Source: Firmicutes bacterium ADurb.Bin193 (GTDB lineage: Bacteria; Bacillota; Clostridia; Monoglobales; Firm-18). Taken from it: a stretch of DNA of 64,000 nt. The stretch is from NCBI GenBank assembly GCA_002070105.1, contig MWCQ01000008.1:47158-111157 (forward strand), in the 5' to 3' direction. The notes below the pieces were generated by a model that ran no database searches, had not been told where the DNA came from, and was given only the letters and a program-made list of their open reading frames with translations. Below are positions 32,673 through 44,276 of this stretch, piece by piece; position 1 is the stretch's first letter; each line of letters opens with the position of its first letter. A program made the translations under genes and the position numbers.

Positions 32673-35600
32673 TCAATAACCCTTATAATTGGGCGTTTCT
32701 TCCTCAATATGCTCTATCTCTATGTTGCGGTATCGGTTCATTCCCGTTCCCGCAGGGATAAGCTTACCGATTATTACATTTTCTTTAAGGCCCAAAAGCG
32801 GGTCAACCTTGCCCTTTATCGCCGCATCCGTAAGAACCCTTGTGGTTTCCTGGAACGATGCGGCGGACAGGAAGGAATCGGTGGCAAGCGATGCCTTTGT
32901 AATACCCAACAGAACCTCGGAATAGGTAGCGGGTTCTTTACCTGCCGCAACCGCATCTTCGTTTACCTTCAGAACCTCCATTTTATCAACAAGTGCACCT
33001 GTTAAAAGGGTTGTTTGGCCGGGGTCCTCAATCTTGACCTTGCGCATCATCTGCCTTACGATTACCTCTATGTGTCTGTCGTTTATGTCAACGCCCTGCA
33101 GACGATAAACCCTTTGAACCTCCTGTATCAGGTAGTTCTGAACAGCGGATGCGCCTTTTATTTTCAGTATGTCGTGCGGATTAACCGAACCCTCTGTGAG
33201 CTCGTCGCCCGCCTCGACCATCTGACCTTCCTGCACCTTTATTCTTGAGCCGTATGGGATAAAATAGGTTCTGACATCCCCGTTTTCGCTGTCCGTTATT
33301 ATAATTTCACGCTTTTTCCTGGTTTCCGAGTAGCTGACCTTCCCTCCGATTTCCGCTATTATGGCAAGGCCCTTCGGTTTTCTTGCCTCAAAAAGCTCTT
33401 CAACACGGGGAAGACCCTGCGTAATGTCATCACCCATAACGCCGCCCGTATGGAATGTTCTCATCGTAAGCTGTGTTCCCGGCTCGCCGATTGACTGGGC
33501 GGCTATAATTCCGACCGACTCGCCCACATTAACCTCGTCGGCGGTCGCAAGATTTGAGCCGTAGCAATGCGCGCAGACCCCTATCTTTGCCTTGCACTTA
33601 AGAACAGAGCGGATTTTTACCTCTTTTATCCCCGCATTAACAATAGCCTTGGCATGCTCATCAAGCATAAGCGTATTTTTCGGAACAATAACCTCGCCCG
33701 TTTCGGGGTGTTTGACATCCTCCGCCGAATACCGTCCCGAAAGCCTTTCGGAAAGCTCTTCTATCATTTCGTTACCGTCTTTTATATCCCTTACGGTTAT
33801 GCTGTCGTCGGTATTGCAATCGACTTCGCGGATAATAACATCCTGCGAAACATCGACCAGACGGCGTGTAAGATAGCCGGAGTCAGCCGTACGAAGCGCG
33901 GTGTCCGCAAGACCCTTCCTTGCACCGTGAGTCGAGATAAAGTATTCCAAAACATTAAGACCCTCACGGAAATTTGCCCTTATGGGTATCTCAACCGGCC
34001 TGCCCGTCGTATCCGCCATAAGTCCCCTCATGCCGGCAAGCTGTCTAATCTGGTTTACGCTTCCGCGCGCACCCGAGTTTGCCATCATATAAATGGGATT
34101 AAACTCGTCAAGATGCTCCATAAGCGCATCCGCAACCTTTTTGCTGGTTGTGTCCCATGTTTCGATTATGAGCTTGTATCTTTCCTCATCCGATATAAGA
34201 CCGCGCTTAAACTGGTTGGTAATGTTTTCAACCTGAGCCTCGGCCTCCTCTAAAAGCCTCTTTTTCGCCGCAGGGATTTCCATATCGTTAACACCGATTG
34301 TTATAGCGCCTTTTGTCGAATACTTAAAGCCGAGCAATTTTATTTTATCAAGAAGAACCGCCGTTTCGGTTGTGCCGTGAACCTTTATACACCTGTCTAC
34401 TATCTTTCCGAGAGCTTTTTTGTCGGCGAGAAAATCAATCTCAAGTTTAAGCGCATTTTCGGGTACGGTTCTGTCGACAAAGCCCAAATCCTGCGGAATA
34501 TCCTCGTTGAATATAAGCCTTCCCACTGTTGCGTCGATTATTCCGCTAATTTTTTCGCCGTTTACTATTCGTTCAACCTTGCATTTTATGGGCGCATGCA
34601 GACCGACAATGCCGGACTCATAAGCCATAATCGCCTCATTGAAGGATGAAAACACCTTCCCCGCACCGTGCTCGGTTTCCCTTATTATTGTAAGGTAATA
34701 GCTTCCGAGAACCATATCCTGTGTAGGAACGGTAACGGGACGCCCATCCTGAGGCTTCAAAAGATTGTTTGCCGAAAGCATTAAAAACCTTGCTTCGGAC
34801 TGCGCCTCCGCCGAAAGCGGAACATGGACAGCCATCTGGTCGCCGTCGAAGTCGGCATTGTATGCCGTACATACAAGCGGGTGGAGCTTAAGCGCCCTTC
34901 CTTCGACAAGCACAGGCTCAAACGCCTGTATTCCGAGTCTGTGAAGTGTCGGCGCACGGTTTAACAAAACCGGATGCTCTTTTATGACATCCTCCAAAAC
35001 ATCCCAAACCTCAGGTCTTACGCGGTCAACCATTCTTTTTGCGGATTTTATGTTGTGCGCCATTCCGTCATTAACAAGGCGTTTCATTACAAAGGGCTTG
35101 AAAAGCTCAAGCGCCATCTCCTTCGGAAGACCGCACTGGTATATCTTCAGGTCGGGACCTACGACGATAACCGAACGCCCCGAATAGTCAACACGCTTTC
35201 CGAGAAGGTTTTGACGGAAGCGTCCCTGTTTTCCCTTCAGCATATCCGAAAGGGACTTTAAGGCACGGTTTCCGGGGCCGGTTACGGGTCTTCCCCTCCT
35301 GCCGTTGTCGATAAGAGCATCGACCGCCTCCTGAAGCATGCGCTTTTCGTTTCTTACTATGATGTCGGGCGCGCCAAGGTCAAGAAGCTTTTTAAGACGA
35401 TTGTTTCTGTTTATGACACGCCTGTAAAGGTCGTTAAGATCACTTGTCGCGAACCTTCCGCCGTCCAACTGTACCATCGGACGGATTTCGGGGGGAATAA
35501 CGGGAACAGCGTTCATAATCATCCACTCGGGACGGTTTCCGCTTGCCCTGAACGCCTCCACAACCTCAAGGCGCTTTACTATTCGCACCCGCTTCTGACC

Positions 35601-36197
35601 CACGGCATCACGAAGCTCGTCGCGAAGCTCCTCTGCCAAGGCATCAAGGTCTATTTCCTGAAGCAACTCGTAAATAGCCTCGGCGCCCATGCCGGCGCGG
35701 AATTTATCGCCGAACTTTTCACATGCCTCTTTATGTTCTTTTTCCGAGAGCTGTTGTTTTTTTGCAAGCGGTGTCTTTCCCGGATCTATTACTATATAGG
35801 AAGCAAAGTACAAAACCTTTTCAAGTATTCTCGGTGAAAGGTCGAGTATAAGACCCATTCTGCTCGGAATACCCTTAAAGTACCATATATGCGATACGGG
35901 AGCCGCAAGCTCAATATGTCCCATTCTCTCGCGGCGAACCTTTGAGCGCGTAACCTCAACGCCGCACCTGTCACAGACAACGCCCTTGTATCTTATCCTC
36001 TTGTACTTTCCGCAATGACACTCCCAGTCCTTTGTCGGCCCGAAAATCCTTTCGCAAAAAAGACCGTCCTTTTCGGGCTTTAAGGTTCTGTAATTTATCG
36101 TTTCGGGCTTTTTAACCTCTCCCCTTGACCATTCGCGTATTTTGTTCGGAGATGCAAGCCCTATTTGAATTGCCTCAAAATTGTTAAATTCAAGCAA
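32673..36197 (-). CDS. rpoC: RNA polymerase subunit beta-prime
   Basis: A 1174-aa catalytic subunit. The N-terminal zinc site (CHCGKYKR...CDRCG, about residues 60-78), the catalytic [12 protein letters not shown] loop (about residue 460), the bridge helix region and the second zinc site (about residues 790-880, ending CAHCYG) are all visible. The protein starts with TTG, 8-9 nt after AAAGGAGC; the conserved N-terminus ([16 protein letters not shown]) supports this. It follows rpoB after 81 nt. No large lineage-specific insertion is evident. Confidence 0.98.
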   Translation of the reverse strand: MLEFNNFEAIQIGLASPNKIREWSRGEVKKPETINYRTLKPEKDGLFCERIFGPTKDWECHCGKYKRIRYKGVVCDRCGVEVTRSKVRRERMGHIELAAPVSHIWYFKGIPSRMGLILDLSPRILEKVLYFASYIVIDPGKTPLAKKQQLSEKEHKEACEKFGDKFRAGMGAEAIYELLQEIDLDALAEELRDELRDAVGQKRVRIVKRLEVVEAFRASGNRPEWMIMNAVPVIPPEIRPMVQLDGGRFATSDLNDLYRRVINRNNRLKKLLDLGAPDIIVRNEKRMLQEAVDALIDNGRRGRPVTGPGNRALKSLSDMLKGKQGRFRQNLLGKRVDYSGRSVIVVGPDLKIYQCGLPKEMALELFKPFVMKRLVNDGMAHNIKSAKRMVDRVRPEVWDVLEDVIKEHPVLLNRAPTLHRLGIQAFEPVLVEGRALKLHPLVCTAYNADFDGDQMAVHVPLSAEAQSEARFLMLSANNLLKPQDGRPVTVPTQDMVLGSYYLTIIRETEHGAGKVFSSFNEAIMAYESGIVGLHAPIKCKVERIVNGEKISGIIDATVGRLIFNEDIPQDLGFVDRTVPENALKLEIDFLADKKALGKIVDRCIKVHGTTETAVLLDKIKLLGFKYSTKGAITIGVNDMEIPAAKKRLLEEAEAQVENITNQFKRGLISDEERYKLIIETWDTTSKKVADALMEHLDEFNPIYMMANSGARGSVNQIRQLAGMRGLMADTTGRPVEIPIRANFREGLNVLEYFISTHGARKGLADTALRTADSGYLTRRLVDVSQDVIIREVDCNTDDSITVRDIKDGNEMIEELSERLSGRYSAEDVKHPETGEVIVPKNTLMLDEHAKAIVNAGIKEVKIRSVLKCKAKIGVCAHCYGSNLATADEVNVGESVGIIAAQSIGEPGTQLTMRTFHTGGVMGDDITQGLPRVEELFEARKPKGLAIIAEIGGKVSYSETRKKREIIITDSENGDVRTYFIPYGSRIKVQEGQMVEAGDELTEGSVNPHDILKIKGASAVQNYLIQEVQRVYRLQGVDINDRHIEVIVRQMMRKVKIEDPGQTTLLTGALVDKMEVLKVNEDAVAAGKEPATYSEVLLGITKASLATDSFLSAASFQETTRVLTDAAIKGKVDPLLGLKENVIIGKLIPAGTGMNRYRNIEIEHIEEETPNYKGY

Positions 36198-36278
36198 TAT
36201 GTTCAGCTCCTTTAATTTCGGATTCTAAAACTCGTATTCATTACCCAAAAGATAAATCCGATACCTTATCTCCGCCGG

Positions 36279-39200
36279 TTACAGAATATCATCCTCGTCA
36301 TCCTCATCGTCTTCAAAGTCCTCATCCTCTTCGCTTTCAAAATCATCGAGAGAAATGTCGGTTTCGAAATCCTCATCTTCATCGTCAATCGGTTCGTCCT
36401 CTTTAAGGATTTCATCAACTATATCATCCGTATCGTCCGTGTCGGCAACAAGGGGAATCATTTCGACCTTTTCAAACCCCGGCGTGTCGCCCAGCACGAT
36501 TTCTCTTACCGTATAGTCCTCGTCCTCGTCAATGCTTTCCCTTATCGGGATTTCCTCCATGTTGTCATCAAGAACCTTGACATTAAGAGAAAGGGACTGA
36601 AGCTCCTTTATAAGAACCTTAAAGGATTCCGGAACACCCGGTCTTGGGATATTCTCTCCCTTAACAATGCTTTCATAGGTCTTTACACGGCCCACGACAT
36701 CGTCGGATTTTACCGTCAGAATCTCCTGAAGCGTGTATGCCGCACCGTATGCCTCCAACGCCCAGACCTCCATCTCACCGAAACGCTGACCACCGAACTG
36801 AGCTTTACCGCCCAAAGGCTGCTGCGTAACGAGCGAATACGGGCCGGTGGAGCGCGCGTGTATTTTGTCGTCGACAAGATGGGCAAGCTTGAGATAATGC
36901 ATGTATCCGACGGTTACCCTGTTGTCAAAAGGCTCGCCGGTTCGTCCGTCGTACAGGATAGTCTTGCCGTCGCGGGAAAATCCCGCCTGCTCAAGCGTAT
37001 CCATGACATCGTCCTCGTTTGCGCCGTCAAATACGGGCGTTGCAATCTTCCAGCCCAAAGCCTTCGCCGCAAGCCCGAGGTGAACCTCTAAAACCTGACC
37101 GATATTCATACGCGAGGGAACGCCCAGCGGATTCAAAACAATTTCAAGCGGAGTTCCGTCCGGTAAAAACGGCATATCCTCTTCGGGAAGTATTCTTGAA
37201 ATAACGCCCTTGTTTCCGTGGCGGCCCGCCATTTTATCGCCGACGCTTATCTTCCTGCGTTGGGCTATATAGCACCTCACAAGCTGATTAACCCCCGGAG
37301 GGAGCTCATCGCCGTTCTGGCGCGTGAAAATTTTTACATCTACTATAATTCCCGCCTCGCCGTGAGGAACCCTTAAGGATGTGTCGCGAACCTCTCTCGC
37401 CTTCTCGCCGAATATGGCACGCAAAAGTCTTTCCTCACTCGTAAGCTCGGTTTCGCCCTTCGGTGTAACCTTACCGACAAGTATGTCGCCGGGACGAACC
37501 TCCGCACCTATGCGGATAATACCGCGCTCATCCAGGTCGCGAAGAGCGTCCTCGCCGACATTGGGTATGTCGCGGGTGATTTCCTCGGCGCCGAGCTTGG
37601 TGTCGCGTGCTTCGCACTCGTATTTCTCGATATGAATCGATGTAAAGATATCTTCCTTTACAAGCTTTTCGCTGATAAGGATAGCATCCTCGTAGTTATA
37701 GCCCTCCCATGTCATAAAGCCGATAAGAACATTCCTGCCCAAAGCAATCTCGCCGTTACATGTGGATGGGCCGTCCGCTATTATATCCCCCGCCTCGACC
37801 CTTTCGCCGTTTTTGACAATCGGCTTCTGGTTTATGCAGGTGCTTTGATTTGAACGCCTGAATTTTAAAAGTTTGTACTTGTCTATCTCTCCGTCGTCTG
37901 TTCTTATCAGAATCTCATCGGAGCTTACCTTTTGGACAACGCCGTTGTTTCGGGCTATAACAACAACGCCCGAATCCTTCGCCGCCCTGTACTCCATACC
38001 GGTACCGACTATGGGCGCTTCCGTCCTTATAAGCGGAACCGCCTGACGCTGCATGTTAGAGCCCATCAGTGCTCTGTTCGCATCGTCGTTTTCAAGAAAC
38101 GGAATCATTGCGGTCGCAACCGAAACAATCTGCTTCGGCGATACATCCATATAGTCAACTTCAGTTGTATCAACCTCAATCGTTTTTTCACGAACCCTTG
38201 CGGTAACACGCTTCTTTATAAACCTGTTTTCCTCGTCAAGCGGCTCGTTAGCCTGTGCGATTATATACTCATCCTCAACATCGGTGGTCATATAAACAGT
38301 TTCGTTCGTAACCTGACCCGTCTCTTTGTTAACCTTGCGGTAGGGTGTTTCAATAAAACCGTATTCATTAACCCGCGCAAAGGTTGAAAGCGACGAGATA
38401 AGACCGATATTCGGACCTTCGGGGGATTCTATGGGGCACATTCTTCCGTAATGCGAATGGTGAACATCGCGTACCTCAAAGCTTGCGCGCTCCCTTGAAA
38501 GACCGCCCGGTCCGAGTGCGGAAAGACGCCTTTTGTGCGTAAGCTCACTTAACGGATTCGTCTGATCCATAAACTGCGAAAGCTGGGAAGAACCGAAGAA
38601 TTCCTTAATTGCGGAGCTTAGCGGGCGAATATTTATCAGGGTTTGGGGCGTAACAACATCCAAATCCTGAATTGACATTCTCTCTCTTACAACACGCTCC
38701 ATGCGGGCAAGACCGATTCTGAACTGGTTTTGCAAAAGCTCTCCGACGCTTCGCAGACGGCGGTTTCCGAGATGGTCGATATCGTCCGTCTTTCCCACGC
38801 CGTATGAAAGGTTAATCTGATAATTAACCGATGCAAGAATATCGTCAACCCTTATATATCGGGGTATAAGCTCATCTATGTTGTCGGCTATAAGCTCTTT
38901 TAATTCTTCATCCGATTTTGCCTCCGCAAGTATTTGTTCAAGCACGGGAAGATAAACCTTTTCTTTTATGTCGAGAACGGATATGTCAAAATCGACATAA
39001 TTCGAAAGGTGTACCATTTTGTTTGAAAAGATTACTATTTCCCTGCCGTCAATCAGCGCGACAACTTCATTTACATCGTTTTCGCTTATAACTGCGACCT
39101 TTTCCCTTGTAATTTTCTCGCCGGCTGTTGCCAAAATCTCGCCCGTTATCGGCGATATGACATTCTTCGCCATTATTAGGCCTTGAATCCTTCCGGCTAT

Positions 39201-40040
39201 GTCAAGCTTTTTGTTAAATTTATAACGGCCGACCTTGGCAAGGTCATACCTTCTCGGATCGAAGAAAAGCGAATCCAAAAGCGCTTTTGACGACTCGACG
39301 GTAGGAGGTTCGCCAGGTCGAAGCCTTCTGTATATCTCCATAAGTCCGTCTTCGGTTGTTTTTGTCGTATCCTTTTCTATGGTGGATGTAATAAGCTCAT
39401 TTTCTCCGAATTTTTCAATTATTTCGGCATCCGTTCCCAGACCCAAAGCGCGAAGAAGAACCGTTACGGGAATTTTACGCGTTCGGTCAATACGAACCGA
39501 CACGATATCGCTGGCGTCCGTTTCATATTCAAGCCATGCGCCCCTGTTGGGAATAACCGTGTTTGTAAACAGCGGTTTACCCGTTTTGTCCATCTGCATT
39601 GCGTAGTAAATACCGGGTGCCCTGACAAGCTGTGAAACTATGACACGCTCGGCACCGTTGATAATAAATGTACCCTGCTCGGTCATTAGCGGGAAGTCGC
39701 CCATGAATATTTCCTGCTCTTTGACCTCGCCTGTTTCTTTATTGATGAGGTGAACCTTTGCGCGGAGCGCGGAACAGTAGGTAGCGTCCCTTTCCTTGCT
39801 TTCCTCAACAGAGTATTTAGGCGTGCTGTCAATGGAATAATCGACAAATTCCAGTATCAGATTCCCCGAAAAATCCGTTATGTGCGAGATGTCGTGAAAC
39901 ACCTCTCCAAGCCCCTTGGTCAAAAACCAGTTGTATGAGTTTTTTTGAATTTCGATAAGGTTTGGCATGTCCAATACTTCACCGATTCTTGAATAACTCA
40001 TCCTCGTAACTTTGCCAAGTTTAATAGGATGTACCTGCAA
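36279..40040 (-). CDS. rpoB: RNA polymerase subunit beta
   Basis: A 1253-aa subunit. The start is TTG at 40040 ([17 protein letters not shown]), 5 nt after GAGGTGA; a GTG at 40049 would sit within that site. The rifampicin region [20 protein letters not shown] is wild type at the common resistance positions. The C-terminal tail (about the last 60 residues) is strongly acidic, with runs of Asp and Glu ([19 protein letters not shown]), beyond the usual end of the fold. It is the first gene of rpoB-rpoC-L7Ae-rpsL, behind a strong promoter. Confidence 0.98.
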   Translation of the reverse strand: MQVHPIKLGKVTRMSYSRIGEVLDMPNLIEIQKNSYNWFLTKGLGEVFHDISHITDFSGNLILEFVDYSIDSTPKYSVEESKERDATYCSALRAKVHLINKETGEVKEQEIFMGDFPLMTEQGTFIINGAERVIVSQLVRAPGIYYAMQMDKTGKPLFTNTVIPNRGAWLEYETDASDIVSVRIDRTRKIPVTVLLRALGLGTDAEIIEKFGENELITSTIEKDTTKTTEDGLMEIYRRLRPGEPPTVESSKALLDSLFFDPRRYDLAKVGRYKFNKKLDIAGRIQGLIMAKNVISPITGEILATAGEKITREKVAVISENDVNEVVALIDGREIVIFSNKMVHLSNYVDFDISVLDIKEKVYLPVLEQILAEAKSDEELKELIADNIDELIPRYIRVDDILASVNYQINLSYGVGKTDDIDHLGNRRLRSVGELLQNQFRIGLARMERVVRERMSIQDLDVVTPQTLINIRPLSSAIKEFFGSSQLSQFMDQTNPLSELTHKRRLSALGPGGLSRERASFEVRDVHHSHYGRMCPIESPEGPNIGLISSLSTFARVNEYGFIETPYRKVNKETGQVTNETVYMTTDVEDEYIIAQANEPLDEENRFIKKRVTARVREKTIEVDTTEVDYMDVSPKQIVSVATAMIPFLENDDANRALMGSNMQRQAVPLIRTEAPIVGTGMEYRAAKDSGVVVIARNNGVVQKVSSDEILIRTDDGEIDKYKLLKFRRSNQSTCINQKPIVKNGERVEAGDIIADGPSTCNGEIALGRNVLIGFMTWEGYNYEDAILISEKLVKEDIFTSIHIEKYECEARDTKLGAEEITRDIPNVGEDALRDLDERGIIRIGAEVRPGDILVGKVTPKGETELTSEERLLRAIFGEKAREVRDTSLRVPHGEAGIIVDVKIFTRQNGDELPPGVNQLVRCYIAQRRKISVGDKMAGRHGNKGVISRILPEEDMPFLPDGTPLEIVLNPLGVPSRMNIGQVLEVHLGLAAKALGWKIATPVFDGANEDDVMDTLEQAGFSRDGKTILYDGRTGEPFDNRVTVGYMHYLKLAHLVDDKIHARSTGPYSLVTQQPLGGKAQFGGQRFGEMEVWALEAYGAAYTLQEILTVKSDDVVGRVKTYESIVKGENIPRPGVPESFKVLIKELQSLSLNVKVLDDNMEEIPIRESIDEDEDYTVREIVLGDTPGFEKVEMIPLVADTDDTDDIVDEILKEDEPIDDEDEDFETDISLDDFESEEDEDFEDDEDDEDDIL

Positions 40041-40145
40041 GCTAATCACCTCGTTAAATTATACATGCTGTAAAACCGCATATTTTCTGCATTGCGATTA
40101 TTTTTACTCATAAATCCCCAATATACCAATAATGGTTAGGATATC

Positions 40146-40174
40146 ATTTTACCATTGTAAAAACCCCTTGTCAA
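40146..40174 (-). promoter_or_regulatory. Strong promoter for rpoB-rpoC
   Basis: Minus-strand TTGACA and TAAAAT, 17-nt spacer, TG one base before the -10 (extended -10). It leaves a leader of about 100 nt before the rpoB TTG. It is the best promoter match in the window. Confidence 0.85.
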
Positions 40175-40256
40175 GAAAAATTTTCATAAATTATAGATTT
40201 TTTCAAAAATGTGTTGTATAATAACTTCTGATTAACTAAAAAAGGAAGATAAAAAA

Positions 40257-40733
40257 ATGCTAAAGCCTAAATTTATAGCTCATTCCGCGGTAATCGCCGC
40301 GGCGTATGCGGTACTTACTCTTTCACTGCCTATGTGGTCTTACGGACCGGTTCAGGTTCGCGCGGCGGAAGCGTTCACACTTTTGGCAGGGTTTACGCCT
40401 GCCGCAATTCCCGGACTTTACATCGGCTGTCTGGTTTCCAATATTTATACGGGAAATATTACGGACATCATTTTCGGAAGCCTTACAACGCTTGTTGCCG
40501 CTTTTCTTTCTTATAAATTAAGAAAAAAGCCGTGGCTTGTGCCACTGCCTCCCGTTATTCTTAACGCTCTTATAGTCGGCTTTTATCTTACCTACCAGTA
40601 CGGCGGACTTATGTATATTAATATGCTGACCGTCGGAGCGGGTCAGCTTATCGCCTGCTATGTTATTCCCTGCTATTTCATTATAAATTTCAAAAAATTC
40701 AGCGAAAGAATCCGTCCGTATATTCAATACTGA
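40257..40733 (+). CDS. queT: QueT-family transporter (queuosine precursor ECF S component)
   Basis: A 158-aa membrane protein with about five helices and the signature GPVQVRAAEAFTLLAGFTPAAIPGL. QueT proteins are substrate-binding S components of ECF transporters, thought to import a queuosine precursor; the energising module is not in the window. AAAGGAAG precedes the ATG, and TATAAT lies at 40217-40222. I looked for a preQ1 riboswitch in the short leader and did not find the expected stem and A-rich tail. It is divergent from rpoB. Confidence 0.9.
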   Translation: MLKPKFIAHSAVIAAAYAVLTLSLPMWSYGPVQVRAAEAFTLLAGFTPAAIPGLYIGCLVSNIYTGNITDIIFGSLTTLVAAFLSYKLRKKPWLVPLPPVILNALIVGFYLTYQYGGLMYINMLTVGAGQLIACYVIPCYFIINFKKFSERIRPYIQY

Positions 40734-40747
40734 TTTTCGGCGGAAAT

Positions 40748-42001
40748 TTATTCCGTGCGGGTAATGTTCGCACCGAGTGAGGTAAGTTTTTTATCCATAT
40801 TGCAATAGCCGCGCTCTATATGTTCTATTTCGCTTATTTCGGTATCTCCGTCAGCCGCAAGCGCCGCAAGCACCAAAGCCGCGCCCGCTCTTAAATCGGT
40901 TGCCTTTACCTGTGCGCCCGTTAATTTTTTACTGCCTTCTATAACCGCCGTTCTTCCCTCGATTTTTACATGAGCGCCCATTCGTACAAGCTCCGGAACA
41001 TGCAGAAATCTGTTTTCGAATATTGTTTCGATAATAACGCTTGTCCTCTCCGCAACCGTCATAAATGAGGAATACGGAGCCTGCATATCCGTGGGAAAAC
41101 CCGGATACGGAAGGGTTTTGATATCGGTTGCCTTTGGCTTTTCGGTTGCATCCACTATTATATAGTTGTCGCCCTCCGTAACCGTCACACCCGCCTCGCG
41201 CATTTTTGCGGTTATCGGTTTAAGATGGTCGGGTATGACATTTTCTATCCTGATTTTGCCCTTGGTTATTGCCGCAACCGCGGCGTATGTTCCGGCTTCT
41301 ATCCTGTCGGGTATGACGGTATGGGTTTGTCCGCTTAGTTCCTCTACTCCCGTTATTTTAATTGTACCCGTCCCTGCGCCGACTATTTTTCCGCCCATAA
41401 GATTTATAAAATTCGTAAGGTCAACAATCTCAGGCTCGACAGCCGCATTTTCTATTATTGTCTGACCGTCGGCAAGCGACGCCGCCATTATAAGATTCTC
41501 GGTAGCGCCCACGCTCGGAAAATCAAGATATATCTTTGTGCCTGTGAGCTTTTTACATCTTGCCTCAATAATGCCGTGACCCTGCGTAATTTTGGCGCCC
41601 ATCGCCTGAAGCCCTTTAAGATGAAGGTCTACGGGGCGGGAGCCTATCTTACAGCCTCCGGGCATTGAAATCTTAACCCTTCCGCACCGTGCAAGAAGCG
41701 GACCCGTGACAAGGAACGATGCCCTCAGCTTGCTTACAAGCTCGTATGACGAAACATCGGGCAGGGGTTTTTTGCAACAGACTGTAATCCCTTTGTTATC
41801 CGTTTTTGTTACGCTTGCGCCGAGGCAGGACAAAAGGGATGTCATGTTTTGAATATCTGAAAGGTCGGGTACCTCATATATGGTCGAATTTCCGCTTGCC
41901 AAAAGTGTCGCCGCAAGAATAGGCAAAGCCGAATTTTTTGATCCGCCGATGCTTACGCTCCCTTCAAGGTGCATTGAATTTGAAACAATAAATTTTGGCA
42001 C
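40748..42001 (-). CDS. murA: UDP-N-acetylglucosamine 1-carboxyvinyltransferase
   Basis: A 417-aa enzyme making UDP-GlcNAc-enolpyruvate, the first committed step of peptidoglycan synthesis. The start is GTG at 42001 (MPKFIVSNSMHLEG), after GGGGG; a TTG at 42016 overlaps that site. The catalytic cysteine is intact in MPGGCKIGSRPVD (C117), implying fosfomycin sensitivity at this locus. Length is typical. It converges with queT across only 14 nt, without a visible terminator. Clostridia often have two MurA paralogues; only one is seen here. Confidence 0.96.
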   Translation of the reverse strand: MPKFIVSNSMHLEGSVSIGGSKNSALPILAATLLASGNSTIYEVPDLSDIQNMTSLLSCLGASVTKTDNKGITVCCKKPLPDVSSYELVSKLRASFLVTGPLLARCGRVKISMPGGCKIGSRPVDLHLKGLQAMGAKITQGHGIIEARCKKLTGTKIYLDFPSVGATENLIMAASLADGQTIIENAAVEPEIVDLTNFINLMGGKIVGAGTGTIKITGVEELSGQTHTVIPDRIEAGTYAAVAAITKGKIRIENVIPDHLKPITAKMREAGVTVTEGDNYIIVDATEKPKATDIKTLPYPGFPTDMQAPYSSFMTVAERTSVIIETIFENRFLHVPELVRMGAHVKIEGRTAVIEGSKKLTGAQVKATDLRAGAALVLAALAADGDTEISEIEHIERGYCNMDKKLTSLGANITRTE

Positions 42002-42120
42002 AAAAAATACCCCCAACCTTAAGATAATAACCTGTTACAATATGATTATTGCCTTATTGAAGAGGGTTTATCCCTGAAAATATAGCTTAAATATGTAATT
42101 ATTTTGAATTTATAAGTCGG

Positions 42121-42146
42121 AAAATGCCCGTATTTAAGGGCTTAAC
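42121..42146 (-). terminator. Weak hairpin after the TPR gene
   Basis: AGCCC/GGGC arms around TTAAATAC with an ATTTTCC tail on the minus strand. The stem is short, so it is only a possible terminator; the rest of the 172-nt gap to murA holds nothing I can name. Confidence 0.35.
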
Positions 42147-42173
42147 CACAAAAGGGAATATTGGGTTTTAACC

Positions 42174-42911
42174 TCAAAAATTATCCTTATTAACCTCTTG
42201 CAGATAGGCTTCTATTTCGCTTTTTGTTACCGTAGACAAAAACGAAAACTGCGTGTTCAAAGCCTTTTTGAGCATTTCAACTCCCTTTTCAAGCTCGCCC
42301 GTTTCCACCAAAAGCCGTCCGAATCCGTAATATGCTTCGGGAAAGTTCGGACTGAGTTTCATAAGTTTTTCGTAATACTCTCTCGCCTTATTGTATTCGC
42401 CCACTTTATGATAAGTATACGCAAGATTATCTATTATTATGGGATCGGTATTGTTATAATCATACGCTTTTTTATTAAATTCCAGGGCGGCGGAAAGATT
42501 CCCGCTGTATGCGTACATATATCCAAGGCTTCCGTAAACCGGTGTTGACGGAGCTTTTTCCGCAACCTCTTCAAGCATTTCTATTGCGGTAGAAATCTCG
42601 CCCCGTTTCCAAAAAACAAGCGCATACGACGCTTTAAGCCGAAGTTTCTGGTCGCTTTTAAGATTATCCATTGATAACAGCGCAAATTTTTTGTATGCGG
42701 TATCAAGATTTCCGTCCTTTAACAAAAGATATGCCTGGGTAAGCTTGCTTTCAAAGCTCATCCCTCCGAGCATCTCGGCGATATTATACCATTTCTTCCA
42801 GCTGTCGGAATTCCCGCGCACATATATAAACCTTGCGATTATTGCCGCAATATCGCCCCTTTTTAATATCACCAAAAAAAGCAAAACCCCAAGCAGAATT
42901 TTCCAAACCAT
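42174..42911 (-). CDS. Membrane-anchored TPR protein
   Basis: A 245-aa protein. Residues 3-18 form an N-terminal membrane anchor (WKILLGVLLFLVILKRG); about five tetratricopeptide repeats fill the rest, the clearest being STPVYGSLGYMYAYSGNLSAAL and DPIIIDNLAYTYHKVGEYNKA. TPR arrays bind other proteins; no enzymatic motif is present. The start is the ATG at 42911, after GGGGGGAT; the longer frame begins upstream of that site. It has its own promoter and sits between the M16 protease and murA. Partner unknown. Confidence 0.88.
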   Translation of the reverse strand: MVWKILLGVLLFLVILKRGDIAAIIARFIYVRGNSDSWKKWYNIAEMLGGMSFESKLTQAYLLLKDGNLDTAYKKFALLSMDNLKSDQKLRLKASYALVFWKRGEISTAIEMLEEVAEKAPSTPVYGSLGYMYAYSGNLSAALEFNKKAYDYNNTDPIIIDNLAYTYHKVGEYNKAREYYEKLMKLSPNFPEAYYGFGRLLVETGELEKGVEMLKKALNTQFSFLSTVTKSEIEAYLQEVNKDNF

Positions 42912-42934
42912 ACAAATCCCCCCAAACTTTTTAC

Positions 42935-42963
42935 AGTATATCACAAATAGAAAAATTTTTCAA
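42935..42963 (-). promoter_or_regulatory. Promoter for the TPR gene
   Basis: Minus-strand TTGAAA and TATACT with a 17-nt spacer and TG one base before the -10, 24 nt before the start codon. Confidence 0.65.
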
Positions 42964-42978
42964 TTTTTTATATAACAG

Positions 42979-43005
42979 AAAATTGCGCAAAATTTGCGCA
43001 ATTTT
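42979..43005 (-). terminator. Terminator after the M16 protease gene
   Basis: AAAATTGCGCAA and TTGCGCAATTTT form a perfect 12-bp stem with an AAT loop, 15 nt after the stop; T residues lie in the distal arm. Confidence 0.75.
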
Positions 43006-43019
43006 ACGCTTCGGCGAAA

Positions 43020-44249
43020 TTATCTTGAGCGCCCGTTGCTTTGCACTATCGCTATTGAGGGGGAGTTAAAAACCATCTCGATTGCGCTGTTTATTTTATC
43101 CCTGTTTACGCTGTTTATATTTTCTATAACCTCATCAATTGTTTTTATTCTGTTTGTGAAAAGGAGCGACTGTCCGAAGCTGTTCATACGGCTTGAGGTG
43201 CTTTCAAGCCCCAAAATAAGATTCCCTTTAAGCTGTTCCTTGCATTTTTGAAGCTCATCCTCCGAAACGCTGTCCTTTCTCATAATCTCTATCTCTTTAA
43301 AAATAAGCTCCGTAACCTCCTCCACCCTTGCGGGGTTCATTCCCGCATATATCGTAAAAAGACCCGCCTTGGCGTACACCGACTGGTAAGAATAAATAGA
43401 GTAGACAAGCCCTTTTTCCTCACGGATTTTCTGGAAAAGACGGCTGCTCATGCCGTTCCCCAAAATTGTGTTTACGACCATAAGGGCATACTGAAGCTCA
43501 TGCCCTCTTGGGATGGAATTGTAGCCTATGCAAAGGTGTGCCTGCTCGATATCCTTCAGCGTTTCATAGCGACCGGCACAGAACCTCGGCGCGGAAAGAG
43601 GCTTCAAACCCTTTTTGTTTGCCTTCCATGCTCCGAACTTTTCGTTTATCATTTCGATGAGCGATTGCCTGTCAAAGTTGCCCACAACCGCTATTACGGA
43701 ATTTTCGGGCGTGTAGTTATCACCCATAAAATCAAGTATTTCCTTTCGGGTAATCCTTTTTAACGACTTTTTACTGCCCAGTATGGAATATCCGAGCGCG
43801 TTGCCCTTCCACGACTTTTCGGCAAGAAGGTCATGGACAAGCTCTTCCGGGGTGTCCTCGCACATATTGATTTCTTCGAGTATAACGCTTTTTTCGAGCG
43901 CCATATCGTTATTATCGAAAAGCGAATTGAAAAGCATATCCGAAAGCATGTCCGCCGCAATATCAAGGTGATCGGACAACACCTTCGCATAATAGCAGGT
44001 GCAGTCCCTGCCCGTAAAGGCGTTTATCTGTCCGCCGATGTCGTCTATCGTCCGGGCTATCTGCCTTGCCGACCTTTTTTTAGTGCCTTTGAAAAGCATG
44101 TGCTCTATAAAATGCGAAATACCGCTGTTCGCCCTTGTTTCCCTGCATGAGCCTACCCCGACCCATATACCGAAAGTTACGGACTTAACATGAGGTATGT
44201 TTTCTATAACAACCCTTAATTTATTGGGAAGCGTGATTATTTCGTGCAT
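43020..44249 (-). CDS. M16 family zinc metallopeptidase
   Basis: A 409-aa pitrilysin-type protease of the MlpA/YmxG kind. The inverted zinc motif is HFIEH (residues 46-50) and the second glutamate lies in VILEEINMCEDTPEE. The C-terminal M16 half is present (GNGMSSRLFQKIREEKGLVY). The ATG at 44249 follows AGGAGGGAG; the longer frame starts upstream of it. In B. subtilis the homologue ymxG lies next to pnp, as here (75 nt downstream of pnp). Substrate is unknown. Confidence 0.93.
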   Translation of the reverse strand: MHEIITLPNKLRVVIENIPHVKSVTFGIWVGVGSCRETRANSGISHFIEHMLFKGTKKRSARQIARTIDDIGGQINAFTGRDCTCYYAKVLSDHLDIAADMLSDMLFNSLFDNNDMALEKSVILEEINMCEDTPEELVHDLLAEKSWKGNALGYSILGSKKSLKRITRKEILDFMGDNYTPENSVIAVVGNFDRQSLIEMINEKFGAWKANKKGLKPLSAPRFCAGRYETLKDIEQAHLCIGYNSIPRGHELQYALMVVNTILGNGMSSRLFQKIREEKGLVYSIYSYQSVYAKAGLFTIYAGMNPARVEEVTELIFKEIEIMRKDSVSEDELQKCKEQLKGNLILGLESTSSRMNSFGQSLLFTNRIKTIDEVIENINSVNRDKINSAIEMVFNSPSIAIVQSNGRSR

Positions 44250-44276
44250 AACTCCCTCCTGTTTTGGAAAGCTATA

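Noticed and set aside
33567..34253. 228-aa ORF antisense to rpoC (and similar long antisense frames in polA, copA, rpoB, dxr)
   Set aside because: Shadow frames from codon bias of the true genes; no domains and no ribosome binding sites.
36279..40040. Rifampicin or streptomycin resistance alleles in rpoB or rpsL
   Set aside because: The main resistance positions are wild type in both.
40175..40256. preQ1 riboswitch before queT
   Set aside because: The short leader lacks the required stem-loop and pseudoknot tail; only a promoter-like TATAAT is seen.
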